From JBQQPY01 sp052258065 (GTDB taxonomy: Bacteria > Pseudomonadota > Gammaproteobacteria > Enterobacterales > Enterobacteriaceae): DNA of 64,000 nucleotides. The notes under the pieces are model-generated. The model searched no databases. It saw only the letters and a list, made by a program, of their open reading frames with translations, and had not been told where the DNA came from. The translations under genes and the position numbers were made by a program. Shown piece by piece: positions 50,458 through 60,744 of this stretch (position 1 is the first letter of the stretch; every line of letters begins with the position of its first letter). Location: contig JBQQPY010000002.1 of NCBI GenBank assembly GCA_052258065.1, forward strand, positions 1,550,001 through 1,614,000, read 5' to 3'.

Positions 50458-52620
50458 ATGGATATCTCTTATTTACTGAATAACTTGAACGAGAAGCAAC
50501 GAGAAGCCGTAGCGGCGTCGCACGGTAATTTACTGGTCTTGGCCGGCGCGGGCAGCGGAAAAACCCGGGTTCTGGTACATCGCATTGCGTGGTTACTGTC
50601 GGTTGAAAACTGCTCGCCCTATTCAGTGATGGCCGTGACCTTCACCAACAAGGCGGCAGCAGAAATGCGTCATCGTATTGAACATTTAGTAGGTACTTGC
50701 CAGAACGGCATGTGGAACGGTACCTTTCATGGACTAGCCCACCGCTTGCTGCGTGCCCACTATCAGGATGCTAATCTGCCGCAGGATTTTCAGATCCTTG
50801 ACAGCGAAGATCAGCTACGTTTGTTAAAACGCCTCATCCGCGCCATGAATCTCGATGAAACACAGTGGCCGCCGCGCCAAGCGATGTGGTATATCGGCGG
50901 CAAGAAAGACGAAGGTCTACGCCCGCAGCATGTAGATAGTTGCGGCAAGCTGCTGGAGGTGACCTGGCAACGTATTTATCAAGCCTATCAAGAAGCCTGC
51001 AATCGCGCCGGACTGGTAGATTTTGCCGAGCTATTGCTGCGCGCTTATGAGCTATGGCTGAATAAACCACACATTTTGAGCTACTACCGCCAGCGTTTCA
51101 CCAATATTCTGGTAGACGAATTCCAGGATACCAATCAAATCCAATACTCCTGGATCCGCATGCTGGCCGGCAATGACGGCAATGTAATGATCGTAGGTGA
51201 CGATGATCAATCGATTTACGGCTGGCGCGGCGCGCAAGTGCAGAATATCCAGCGTTTTCTCGATGATTTCCCTGGCGCGAAGACTATTCGCCTGGAGCAG
51301 AATTACCGTTCTACTAGTAATATCCTGCAGGCTGCTAATACGCTTATCGCTCACAACGCCGACCGACTAGGTAAAAACCTGTGGACTGAAGGCGCCGAAG
51401 GCGCGCCGATAACCCTTTACTGCGCCTTTAACGAACTAGACGAGGCGTGCTTTGTAGCAAACTGCATTAAGGTTAGCCAGGAGCAGGGCAGAGCACTCAA
51501 AGAGTGCGCTATTCTCTATCGCAGCAACGCCCAATCGCGCGTGCTAGAAGAGGCCCTGCTGCAAACGGGTCTGCCTTATCGAGTTTATGGCGGGATGCGT
51601 TTTTTCGAGCGCCAGGAAATCAAGGATGCTCTCGCCTATTTACGGCTTATCGCCAACCGAAACGACGACATTGCCTATGAACGGGTGGTAAATACCCCGC
51701 CGCGCGGCCTCGGCAATCGTACTCTCGATGTAGTGCGCCAGACTGCCCGTAACCGAAAGCTAACGCTATGGCAGTCTAGCCGGGCGCTGTTTGCCGAGCG
51801 TGTACTGGACGGTCGTGCGGCCGCCGCACTGAGGCGGCTTTTGGAACTAGTCGATGCGCTAGCGGAGGAGATAGCAGGACTGCCACTCCATGTGCAAACC
51901 GATCGGGTAATCAAAAATTCCGGTCTGCGGAAAATGTACGAGCAGGAGAAGGGCGAAAAAGGCCAAGCGCGTATCGAAAACTTGGAAGAACTTGTCACGG
52001 CTACTCGCCAATTCAGCTTTAATAATGAAGATCAGACTCTACTGCCGCTGCAAGCATTCCTTTCCCATGCCGCCTTGGAGGCTGGCGAGGGGCAGGCTGA
52101 TACCCATCAAGATGCGGTACAATTAATGACGCTACATTCAGCCAAAGGGCTCGAGTTTCCTCAAGTATTCATCGTCGGAATGGAAGAGGGCATGTTCCCC
52201 AGCCAAATGTCATTAGACGAAGGAGGGCGGCTAGAAGAGGAGCGACGTTTAGCGTACGTTGGAGTTACCCGCGCAATGGAAAAGCTGACTATCACTTATG
52301 CTGAGTCCCGCTGGCTGTACGGTAAAAACGCCCGCCATCGCGCATCGCGTTTTGTCAGTGAACTGCCACGGACTTGCGTCGAAGAAATCCGTCTGCGCGC
52401 AAGTCTAATCCGTCCGGCCAGCCAACAGCGCCCAAGAGCGCCACTGAGCAAAAACAACATCGGCTTCACCCTTGGCCAGCGAGTGCGTCATCCTAAGTTT
52501 GGTGAAGGTACGGTAGTAAATCTGGAGGGTAGCAGCGATCATAGCCGACTGCAGATCGCATTTCAAGACCAGAGCATTAAATGGTTCGTGGCAGCTTACG
52601 CTCGCCTAGAAACCATTTAA
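50458..52620 (+). CDS. uvrD: DNA helicase II UvrD
   Basis: UvrD is the 3'-5' SF1A helicase of mismatch and nucleotide excision repair. Its 720 residues equal the E. coli length. The motifs are in order: Q-motif LNEKQREAVAA, motif I AGAGSGKTRVL near residue 32, Ia VTFTNKAAAEMRHR, II ILVDEFQDTN near 220, III DQSIYGWRGA, IV EQNYRSTSNILQ, V MTLHSAKGLEF near 563 and VI EERRLAYVGVTRA. The C-terminal Tudor-like domain (GQRVRHPKFGEGTVVNLEG) is present. No lesion is seen. An SOS box could not be found upstream. Confidence 0.97.
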   Translation: MDISYLLNNLNEKQREAVAASHGNLLVLAGAGSGKTRVLVHRIAWLLSVENCSPYSVMAVTFTNKAAAEMRHRIEHLVGTCQNGMWNGTFHGLAHRLLRAHYQDANLPQDFQILDSEDQLRLLKRLIRAMNLDETQWPPRQAMWYIGGKKDEGLRPQHVDSCGKLLEVTWQRIYQAYQEACNRAGLVDFAELLLRAYELWLNKPHILSYYRQRFTNILVDEFQDTNQIQYSWIRMLAGNDGNVMIVGDDDQSIYGWRGAQVQNIQRFLDDFPGAKTIRLEQNYRSTSNILQAANTLIAHNADRLGKNLWTEGAEGAPITLYCAFNELDEACFVANCIKVSQEQGRALKECAILYRSNAQSRVLEEALLQTGLPYRVYGGMRFFERQEIKDALAYLRLIANRNDDIAYERVVNTPPRGLGNRTLDVVRQTARNRKLTLWQSSRALFAERVLDGRAAAALRRLLELVDALAEEIAGLPLHVQTDRVIKNSGLRKMYEQEKGEKGQARIENLEELVTATRQFSFNNEDQTLLPLQAFLSHAALEAGEGQADTHQDAVQLMTLHSAKGLEFPQVFIVGMEEGMFPSQMSLDEGGRLEEERRLAYVGVTRAMEKLTITYAESRWLYGKNARHRASRFVSELPRTCVEEIRLRASLIRPASQQRPRAPLSKNNIGFTLGQRVRHPKFGEGTVVNLEGSSDHSRLQIAFQDQSIKWFVAAYARLETI

Positions 52621-52647
52621 CGCCTGCACGTGTTACGCTATTGCACA

Positions 52648-52670
52648 TAAACTGGCCAAACGGTTTTTTT
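52648..52670 (+). terminator. Possible terminator after uvrD
   Basis: AAACTG-GCCAAA-CGGTTT, about 30 bases past the uvrD stop, can form a short 6-bp stem with one G-T pair. It is followed by a run of T residues. It is weak in GC. Confidence 0.35.
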
Positions 52671-52676
52671 CACGGC

Positions 52677-52706
52677 TTGACAGCCCTTTTCTTCTCGGCG
52701 TAACAT
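52677..52706 (+). promoter_or_regulatory. Possible sigma-70 promoter of corA
   Basis: TTGACA (perfect -35) is followed after 18 bases by TAACAT (four of six -10 positions). It is about 255 bp before the corA start, implying a long leader. A long, regulated corA leader is known in Salmonella (corL). I did not identify a corL frame with confidence. Confidence 0.4.
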
Positions 52707-52960
52707 GCGCACTCTACTATAGAGAGGATTACGCCTTGGACACGCCCAGTAGATACTGGCTCGATAATTTGCTTACCAAGCACATCCACTAAGGCTACCT
52801 CGAGTGCTGGCTGCCGCGGTGGTTGTCAGCGACCTACATCTAGCGTCGCGCAGACTCAGATCCCTGACGGTCTGAAGCTCGACGGTAACTCTTCACCCCG
52901 TACTTCTGTGATCTAATGCGTTTCCCGTTTGTTACCGTAAAGGAAAGGAAACGAGAGTGT

Positions 52961-53911
52961 ATGCTTAATGCATTTCAACTGGAAAACCACCGTTTATCGC
53001 GTCTTGATACCGATGAGCTTGGAACACTACCTGAGGCGGTATGGGTTGATCTTATCCAGCCCGGCGATGATGAGCGCGAACGGGTGCAGCACGAGTTGGG
53101 CCAGAGCCTAGCAACACGGCTAGAGCTAGAGGGTATCGAAGCGTCTGCACGTTTTTTCGAAGACGAGGACGGGCTGCATATCCACTCCTTTTTCTTTTAC
53201 GCTGATGCGGAGGATCACGTTGGGAACGCCACAGTGGCGCTTACCATCCGCGATAATCGGCTTTATACTCTACGAGAGAGAGAACTGCCGGCGTTTCGCT
53301 TATACCGGATGCGCACCCGCAGCCAGACGCTTATTGACGGCAACGCTTATAAGCTTCTCCTGGATTTGTTCGAGACCAAGATCGAGCAATTAGCAGACGC
53401 AATTGAGAACATCTATAGCGATTTAGAGGCTCTAAGCTTGGTCATCATGGATGGGCACCAGGGCGATGAGTATGACAATGCGCTCTCCAGGCTTGCCGCG
53501 CTAGAAGATGCAGGCTGGAAGGTTAGGTTGTGCCTGATGGATACCCAGCGGGCGTTAAATTTTTTAGTGCGCAAGGCTAGGCTACCATCAGGTCAGCTAG
53601 AGCAGGCGCAGGAGATTTTGCGCGATATTGAGTCGCTTCTACCCCATAATGAATCGCTGTTTCAGAAGGTAAACTTCCTGATGCAAGCAGCAATGGGGTT
53701 TATCAATATAGAACAGAACCGCATTATTAAAATATTCTCGGTTGTATCGGTGGTGTTTCTGCCACCAACGCTAGTCGCCTCCAGCTACGGAATGAACTTT
53801 GATTTTATGCCGGAGCTGAAATGGTCTTTTGGCTATCCTGGCGCCATTATGTTGATGATTGTAGCCGGGCTGGCGCCGTATTTGTATTTCAAACGCAAAA
53901 ACTGGCTTTAG
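52961..53911 (+). CDS. corA: Magnesium/cobalt transport protein CorA
   Basis: CorA is the pentameric Mg2+ channel. I chose the ATG at 52961 (MLNAFQLENHRL), matching E. coli at 316 residues, with GGAAACGAGAG upstream. The frame is open to 52916 without homology. The large acidic cytoplasmic domain has IEASARFFEDEDGLHIHSF. Two C-terminal membrane helices flank the signature YGMNF (in VASSYGMNFDFMPEL, near residue 281), and the basic end KRKNWL is intact. The last 80 residues are nearly identical to E. coli. A rarD relic follows on the other strand. Confidence 0.97.
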   Translation: MLNAFQLENHRLSRLDTDELGTLPEAVWVDLIQPGDDERERVQHELGQSLATRLELEGIEASARFFEDEDGLHIHSFFFYADAEDHVGNATVALTIRDNRLYTLRERELPAFRLYRMRTRSQTLIDGNAYKLLLDLFETKIEQLADAIENIYSDLEALSLVIMDGHQGDEYDNALSRLAALEDAGWKVRLCLMDTQRALNFLVRKARLPSGQLEQAQEILRDIESLLPHNESLFQKVNFLMQAAMGFINIEQNRIIKIFSVVSVVFLPPTLVASSYGMNFDFMPELKWSFGYPGAIMLMIVAGLAPYLYFKRKNWL

Positions 53912-54099
53912 GTATTGGTTCCATTGCTCTGGATATAGGAGGAGAGTCACTCCGTTGCCAGCTTCGGCACACCCTTATTCCCATTATCGCCAACAAATTC
54001 CAGATGATGCATTTCATCTCCAGCATATTGATCTGGCACATCGATCCGAGCGCCATGTCATCCAATCGCGCCACTAACACCAGATCAGACGGTCAATAG
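53912..54099. other. Spacer between corA and the rarD relic
   Basis: Minus-strand pieces such as GDNGNKGVPKLATE suggest an eroded gene, but I could not assign a family. Confidence 0.35.
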
Positions 54100-54610
54100 C
54101 TACCTTAACTGAGTTAGCAGAATGTCGGCGATAAATACGTAGAGCGCCAATCAGATGAACGTAAAGGTATAGAATTTATAAGAACTTAACGTCTGGCATA
54201 AAAGCCTTATCGCTAGCAGAAATCAGATCAAGATACTCGCAAAAACCCAGCCTGAACCGCCGACCCTGATTGGTAGAAACAGCAAACCGCAGTAGCGGCA
54301 CGGCAGCCAGCACGTTGGTGCAACCCAACAGCAAGTTAAGGGAATAGCATTTAGTGGTGAGGTGTCTGGTCATGGCATCGGTGATAAGAAACAGGTGACC
54401 GTTGACTAGCGAATTAATAAGGGGGCCAAAATTAAATTCTTGGTATATGGCGGTGATTGATTGTACAGATAAACAACAGCCAGTTTTTTCTTACTATTAT
54501 AGAGATCAGCGCCAGAGCTAATAGCAATCCGCCTCACGGAAAAGACCGGCGCATCTACGGTCAGCGGCGGCTCAGAGTTAGCAATACTACCATAAACATC
54601 GCCGATTACA
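54100..54610 (-). pseudogene. rarD: RarD (EamA family) permease relic
   Basis: Minus-strand pieces match the second half of RarD in order: SLNLLLGCTNVLAAVPLLRF (family: SLNLLLIAAGIVTTVPLLCF), RRFRLGFCEYLDLISAS (family: LSTLGFFQYIGPTLMF), and FTFIWLALYVFIADILLTQ (family: FAFIWVALAIFVMDAIYTQ). Frames are shifted. The gene lies beyond corA, converging with it, as in E. coli. Confidence 0.8.
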
Positions 54611-54649
54611 GAATTATCACATTCTCAAAAGTAATATGTTTTCTTTTTT

Positions 54650-54800
54650 TAAAAATTTAAGTTTTATAGTGTAATCTCAAACTCTTCACCAGCATGGAAA
54701 TGCTGACTTTGCAGAACATGTTCTATACATTAATTCAATTGCTTGACTATACGATTCGTTTGTGAATACATTAGTGGACTCAGCTGTCAAAGCGTCATTC
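54650..54800 (-). mobile_element. IS481-type relic, C-terminal end only
   Basis: The stretch from ATTTAAGTTTTATAGTGTAA through CAATTGCTTGACTATACGAT matches the C-terminal ends at 27905-28100, 31590-31620 and 58690-58740. No further part of the element is present. Confidence 0.55.
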
Positions 54801-54823
54801 TACTTCGTTTAATTTTTAAATAA

Positions 54824-54908
54824 CAGGATGGAATTCAGACTTCAAGAGAGAATTACTTTAATTTTTAGATAAAAAGTAATTCTCTCTTGAAATCTGAATT
54901 CCATCCTG
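54824..54908. repeat. Near-perfect 36-bp inverted repeat with a 13-base loop
   Basis: The left arm (54824-54859) begins CAGGATGGAATTCAGACTTC and ends AATTACTTT. The right arm (54873-54908) is its reverse complement with a single mismatch. The loop is AATTTTTAGATAA. The surrounding spacer is strongly eroded, so this degree of match stands out. I found no other copy of either arm in the window. Confidence 0.95.
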
Positions 54909-55079
54909 CCCGATTTCTTCTAACGGCATACTCTCCCCCAAGTAGATTATATTTCGGCAAAGCCCGTATAATACGATTTACTAATGCTATATACACCGTT
55001 CTTGCCTCACTCCTTATGCAGACATCATCTTCCCTAAAAAACTACGTCAAAATTTAGTGAGGCTAGTTTTTAGCCCTGT

Positions 55080-55490
55080 TATTCCGCACATAAATTAGTA
55101 ATAAATACAAAAACAGTAAAAATTAAAAAAATAAAACGAATGAGTTACAACTAATTAAAGCTATTTTTGCATAATTAAACTTGATTATTTACCTTACCCT
55201 GCCAAGCTTAAGCCACCTTGGAAACAGACACTTTTAAGTGAATGAATACTTTACAAGAAGCACTTAGCATGCAATTTTTGGCTAACATATTCCCTTCACC
55301 TGGCCGAATAAAAATATCAATTTAACTGATATTATGACCTGTGAACACGAATACTGCATTTCTTGCTAGCGGCATTCGAGGCATACAAAGCGCTATATAA
55401 TCTGTTAAAGATAGCTGAAAAATGCATAATTGAATGATTACTATCGCTTTTCTTAAAAATATAATTGTTATAGCTTGACGAACAATATTA
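55080..55490. repeat. Repeat block R1-R4-R5
   Basis: R1 is at about 55085-55170 (ACATAAATTAGTAATAAATA), R4 at about 55175-55410 (CTGCCAAGCTTAAGCCACCT), and R5 at about 55430-55480 (AAAATATAATTGTTATAGCT). The order is the same as at 49721-50240. Confidence 0.6.
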
Positions 55491-56836
55491 CTCTACACCT
55501 GATTTTTTTAAAACTTTACAGTATCCTGCAGTTTTTAATTTATTGCTGCTTTTGTAGATCAATCAGCATAACTCTTCCCTACGTTGCCTTCCGTAACAAA
55601 AATAAAAAATTAACGATAGCCGAATCTTTAAAAAGATGGCACGAGACGACCTCGATAGCCTCAAAGCCACTCAAGAAAGTCATTACATAGCGGGAGATAC
55701 GGCCATGTATAATGCCGAGAAGATTTGCCTTCTATATTATAAGGCGGCTATCTCTAACCTTGATTGAGGACAGAAAGGCTATCGTCAATATTGTAGCGAA
55801 CACCACTGAGCCTTATGCCTAAAGGCTATTATAGCCGCTGACAGGCTGCTAACTATAGATACGGTTCCTAAAACGCTAGCTTCTTGTGCACAGCGAGCAG
55901 GGTCAGTCAGAGCAAGCAGAAAACTCGCCGTAAGAAGCCGCTTGAGAGAAGCATCTGCAATGTCACAGCCTTCCTAACCTATGCACTCAGCACTTTGCTA
56001 ATCAGACGAACATTGAAAATGGTTTACTGCACTTTGTCAGCGACTTCAAGATTTTCCATATTGACTGCATGCAGTGCCGTCGTAAGCCTGTATATAACAA
56101 TCTAGAACTTCCAAAAACAGGTTACAACCCAGACACTCGCCGATTTCGCACTGCGGATCATTCTTTTTCGCACGGAGGGGCACTCCTTTACCTGCCTGGG
56201 ACAGGAGTGGCGCTCATGTCTAAACCAGCGTATTTATTCTTGCTACTAACGACCGTAATGAAACTTTAGCCATGGAAAACTTTTCGGTATTTATAAGACG
56301 CAAAAAGGTTGCATGGCTTTCGTTTTATTAACAGTCTTGATTCCTTGATCTTATTACGCTATACGAAACAGTCCGAACATTCAGAACATATCGAATCACT
56401 GCTCATGCTAATGACTTCTCGCATGCCAATCTCTTCTGCACTTGAATAGAGGATGCGCAATACTTTTGCGGCTCTAAGACGTAGCGCACTAGCTATAAAA
56501 CTAACCCAAAAATCAACAACACGTTAGATTTTCTTCTGTTTTTATGAGATTCACAAGTTGGGTGCGGATAACAAACTCTAGCAACCATCCATCGACCAGC
56601 GATACTGTCGAATTCATTCTTAAATTAGGTGTGGAATGACGCGTTGAGGTATACGAGAAAAAAGTACACAGCATCGACTTATACGATAAGTGGAAAGCGG
56701 AAAATCACCCCGCTGATTAAACGTCCTATTTAGAGCTCACAGACATGTTTCTTTACCGGCACAGCCATTGAGCGGTGTTTTCTTGACTGGTGCTTTATGC
56801 TACCATTAGATAGTAACCTTTCACCTAGCATATATA
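55491..56836. other. Unrecognised eroded DNA upstream of xthA
   Basis: Parts of this stretch (55620-56500) are richer in GC than IS relics and look like an old gene, but frames are short (up to about 73 codons) and no family was recognised on either strand. The R1-type outer end TTAAATTAGGTGTGGAATGACGCG occurs at about 56620 (first 20 bases only are diagnostic). Confidence 0.4.
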
Positions 56837-57643
56837 ATGAAGTTTGTCTCATTCAATATTAACGGGCTACGCGCTCATCTCCATCAGCTTGAAGCCATTA
56901 TCACGACACTGCAAGCGGACGTGATCGGTCTGCAGGAAACTAAAGTCCACGACGATATGTTTCCTCTTAAAGAAGCCTTGCGCCATGGTTATCATGCTTA
57001 CTATCATGGTCAAAAAGGTCACTACGGCGTGGCGCTGCTTAGTCGAGAAAAACCGTTAGCTATCCGGCGCGGCTTTAGTACTGACAGCCATAACGCTCAG
57101 CGTCGGATGATCATGGCTGACTTTATCACGCCTAAAGGTGTCTTGACGGTGGTTAACGGCTACTTTCCACAGGGTGAAAGCCGCAACCACCCAGTAAAAT
57201 TCCTAGCTAAAGAGCACTTCTACCGCGATTTGCAGAACTATCTGGAACAGAGCCACCACAGCGCATCGCTACTACTTGTCATGGGGGATATGAATATTAG
57301 CCCTACCGATCTAGACATTAATATCGGCGAACATACCCGAAAACGCTGGCTGCAAATCGGGAAATGCTCTTTCCTGCCGGAAGAGCGGGCCTGGCTCGAA
57401 CGTCTATTGGCTTGGGGATTAGTGGATACTTACCGCGAAGCCAATCCTTCAGGCGATAATCGTTACTCCTGGTTTGATTATCGTTCGCGCGGTTTCGATG
57501 AAAATCGCGGGCTTCGTATCGATCTTCTTTTGGCCTCGCGACATCTGGCAGCTGCACTTCGGGCGACTGACATCGATTACGGTATCCGTGCGATGGACAA
57601 ACCGTCTGATCATGCGCCGGCATGGGCAGACTTCGCTTTGTAA
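56837..57643 (+). CDS. xthA: Exodeoxyribonuclease III
   Basis: XthA is the main AP endonuclease and a 3' phosphodiesterase of base excision repair. It has 268 residues as in E. coli. The catalytic residues of the exonuclease-endonuclease-phosphatase fold are visible: Asn in SFNINGLRA near residue 7, Glu in LQETKVHDD near 34, GDMNISPTDLD near 151, and the final DHAPAWADF with the catalytic Asp-His pair near 258-259. Stand-alone, with IS relics or unrecognised DNA on both sides. Confidence 0.96.
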   Translation: MKFVSFNINGLRAHLHQLEAIITTLQADVIGLQETKVHDDMFPLKEALRHGYHAYYHGQKGHYGVALLSREKPLAIRRGFSTDSHNAQRRMIMADFITPKGVLTVVNGYFPQGESRNHPVKFLAKEHFYRDLQNYLEQSHHSASLLLVMGDMNISPTDLDINIGEHTRKRWLQIGKCSFLPEERAWLERLLAWGLVDTYREANPSGDNRYSWFDYRSRGFDENRGLRIDLLLASRHLAAALRATDIDYGIRAMDKPSDHAPAWADFAL

Positions 57644-57829
57644 ATATATTGTAGCCGCCTATAGTCGTCGCGGGGTCCGTCATACTCTGATATCTCGGAG
57701 GATGCTATAGTTTTTAATAATGTAGGTTTGATTTCGCACCAATTCTCAAAGACGGCAATAGCATTTTGCTAGTCAATAGTAATTAAATAAATTCTTCATT
57801 GCTAAGCCAGACATATCAGCGCAGTGTAC
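57644..57829. other. Spacer with an element end
   Basis: About 57717-57829 resembles the flank seen before the IS481 and IS630-A copies at 41330-41440 (CAGCGCAGTGTA, then CTCTTCA). No gene is seen. Confidence 0.4.
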
Positions 57830-58680
57830 TCTTAAACTCTTCAGTAGCGTCTTAATACGTAAAAAGTAGCGGTTGTAGTATCTGTGACTAGAGTTGAAGA
57901 AATACTTCAAAATCAAGGAGTAGAAAACACATTATTATGCTTACTTCGGAAGAAAAAGCACAACTTAACGCGTTGCTCAACAAGAGAAAATATGCCGCAT
58001 AGAAAGTTGTGAATACATTAATTTTGTTGTATTTAGATACGTCAACTAGATGCGTAAAGCGACTGACTGGCGAAGCGTTAGCTAAGATTTTATACATGTC
58101 AATTCTATAACTCTATGCATTCGGTTGTTTGCATACACAAGATACCTTATCAATTGATTCGATATGCACGCAGCACTACTATCGCGGCCCACAAAACTTG
58201 TTCGGGAAGACCGTCAATACAAACAAGCTGGGGGTGTGCAATATCTTCGTAACAAGAAATCCGTTAGCAGATCCGTTGACTAATTAAATACCTAAGCACA
58301 GAAGCAGAAACGATTGAGCTCACTTTCTTAATGACGTATCAACATAAGATCTTTACCCACAAAAAAATTTCGCCGCTTATAGACAATATCCGCTAGATCA
58401 CGCTAAGGATTTATAGAATCGCTTCAAATTTATTAACATACCAAAAGATGGTAGTTGGCTAAATACGGCAGTAATCAAACTCAATGTGCCAATCTGGCAA
58501 TACATGAATTGTTATATTAAAAACATTAAAATATTGCGAAGTAAATTCACCGATCGGCAGACATAACGTGCCAAAAAACGCTAAGATCGATTAGCATTTT
58601 ACTTCACCACGGATAACATTCGTATCAATCTCAAGCCTCTTTATCCGTTATTTAATATATGATGTGACACTAGAATAGAA
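57830..58680 (+). mobile_element. IS630-A transposase relic
   Basis: It begins like the copy at 44900 (GTAAAAAGTAGCGGTTGTAG) and gives a helix-turn-helix piece around LNALLNKRKYA. About 58090-58140 joins directly to the later part, so the WTLRLLADK region is deleted. The end near 58560-58660 is equivalent to FTTDNIRINLKPLYPLF. Dead. Confidence 0.7.
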
Positions 58681-59300
58681 ATAGTAGCCTTGCAACATAT
58701 TTTCTATACGCCTATTCAATTTCTTGACTACAGAATTCATTTGTAAATGCATCGATAGGCTAAAAGCGGCGTTCTATAATCAAGCTCCGCACATACGTAG
58801 TTGAATTATTTTATATCAATATAAAAGCAAGCCGGACCCCCCAACCTTTAAAGGTTGTGCGCTTTGAGTCTGCTGACCTCTCTTTCATGTGACGTAAGCG
58901 CTCTCATGTATGCCCGCGTAAACAGCGCTTTCAAGCAGATCACAGCATGGCTTAAGCATTCACCTAGTATCGACAACAGCTCGTTTAGTAGATAAAACGC
59001 TTTCCGCAGGGAAACGACCACTACCTCCCGGGTGAGCACTAGCTTCGACCGAAAAAATACGCAATATGCTCATTATCTTCAATACCATCTCGCTTTTGCT
59101 ATTTGGAAATGGTGAATTCAAGGATACACTTAACGCTTAGCAAAAACACATGCTAGCTCGTTCCTTACCTAAAGAGTCACCCTGATATTATGTGTTTTAG
59201 TTGCCTAAATATAGAGCCTAAGCATCATGATATTTTACTCTGAACTATATCCCGCAGTGGCCATCTCGCTATGAACAGACCTGCGCGCTAAGAGTCTATA
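58681..59300 (-). mobile_element. IS481-type transposase relic, core deleted
   Basis: A short C-terminal end (58681-58800) is joined to the N-terminal half (58840-59290). The minus strand of the latter reads KAFYLLNELLSILGECL and HAVICLKALFTRAY, equivalent to KTLLLPLDDLLAVVREFL and SRSGLDRCLRRHG. The catalytic core is missing. Confidence 0.7.
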
Positions 59301-59525
59301 TAATAATCAGGAACAAAATACACTATCGTCTTTTTAAGACTAGAATAATTACGGCTTGACGCAAAATTTTAAGACACGCAAAAAACGTACAACAAAATAT
59401 AATAAACTACATGAGATTTAAAGTTTTACTATTTTATCAAACAATCCAAATATCTATTTTTTAAAATTAAAGAATTTATTTATAATTTCTTACTTTTTAC
59501 TAATATAAAAAAACAAAACTAGATT
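59301..59525. repeat. R5 and R6 repeats
   Basis: R5 is at about 59325-59400 (AGACTAGAATAATTACGGCT), R6 at about 59410-59525 (GAGATTTAAAGTTTTACTAT). Confidence 0.55.
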
Positions 59526-60453
59526 TGGCATGACGGACTCACAGTTGAGACTATTTTTATTAGATTAATAATATGGTGCCAGCGCTTTTCAGTACAACTA
59601 GCAAGTCTGCCGTCACTTTCGCTTGAAAGTCATCTATACTACTAAGTTAAATAGTTTTATTAAAATCAATGATTATAAATACGCTATTATGTTAAAGACA
59701 TTCTAGGCGGAAAAAGTACTTGTAAACGCGTCCTGAAGTTTCTTCACCTGGATACGTCGGAAAAGTAAACATAGTCTGCGTGCAGCGGAAGCTAAAATTA
59801 TTTTAATATCGTGCTATTATTATCTTTAGCACTCAATCATAATTCGCTTTATGCATACATCATGCCCACGGTTAACAAGTAACAGAATAAACGAAATGAG
59901 TTATTGATCATATATTAGCAGGCGATACAATATCAAGAAGCGTTAAGAAAATATTGTTGTTTATCCTCTGATGACTCCAACACAAAATACACCTGTCAAA
60001 TATGTAAAAGAAAAGGTTACGTTGCATACAACGTTAAAGCTATTGAGCAACTGATAACAGAGCATATACATACTCTTCTTGACCATAACTGGCAATAAAA
60101 TTCTTCTGGCTACGCCAAATAAACTTTTTTCTGTTTTTAACCAAAACTCGGAATGACTAAAAATGCCATTTCTTGTACAGCCAATCCCTTTCTGAAATAG
60201 AAAAAGATGGAGATTGAAGCTGGCTTTTCAAAGCCCCGCACACTCACTAAAGAGAGTTAAATCATTACCCTGATATTAATATTTCCTCTAACTAGTGGAG
60301 AGTTAAGTACCAGAAACAAGAAATGGAGAACGTTATTTTTTAAAAAAGTGATCGAGAAATACCGGCATCAGGCTGTAACCGCTTTTCTTAGAAAAACTAT
60401 CAAACGCTGAATTTAGCCCCTGTGGACCATGAGAATACACATGATTATCACAC
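59526..60453. other. Unrecognised spacer with a possible eroded gene
   Basis: A piece near 59985-60095 reads CQICKRKGYVAYNVKAIEQL and continues ITEHIHTLLDHNW, which looks protein-like (two close cysteines, then a helix). It is limited to one stretch, and I could not assign a family. The rest shows nothing. Confidence 0.35.
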
Positions 60454-60744
60454 ATGGTTTTACTTATTAGAGGTAAAATTTCAGAGCCGATGGAAAGTAC
60501 ATTGTTTAAAAAAGATAGAGCCTGTGTGGCAAACGTCAGTTACATCGATCGATACCTTAAACGCTTTCCAGTATCAGCATCAAAACTGAGGCATTATAGC
60601 GGTAACTTGGTTTCATTACTGTGCTCACTAGACGCAACAGCATTGGCAGCAGGTTTTAAGCCAGAAAAAAATGATCGGATCACACATCAGCCCTATTATA
60701 AGCAAGCATTTGAAGATGATCAGATATTACGGTTGTCTCTCTAA
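60454..60744 (+). CDS. Uncharacterised 96-codon frame, possibly the end of an eroded gene
   Basis: This is the longest open frame in a 5.2-kb gene-free stretch. It starts inside the frame at a non-homologous ATG or TTG-type codon and reads GKISEPMESTLFKKDRACVA, then a Lys/Arg-rich helix region, then ATALAAGFKPEKNDRITHQP, and it stops at 60744. Composition is soluble, with no membrane segment or signal peptide and no recognised motif. It lies about 350 bases after the protein-like piece at 59985-60095, so both may belong to one decayed gene. No function is proposed. Confidence 0.35.
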   Translation: MVLLIRGKISEPMESTLFKKDRACVANVSYIDRYLKRFPVSASKLRHYSGNLVSLLCSLDATALAAGFKPEKNDRITHQPYYKQAFEDDQILRLSL

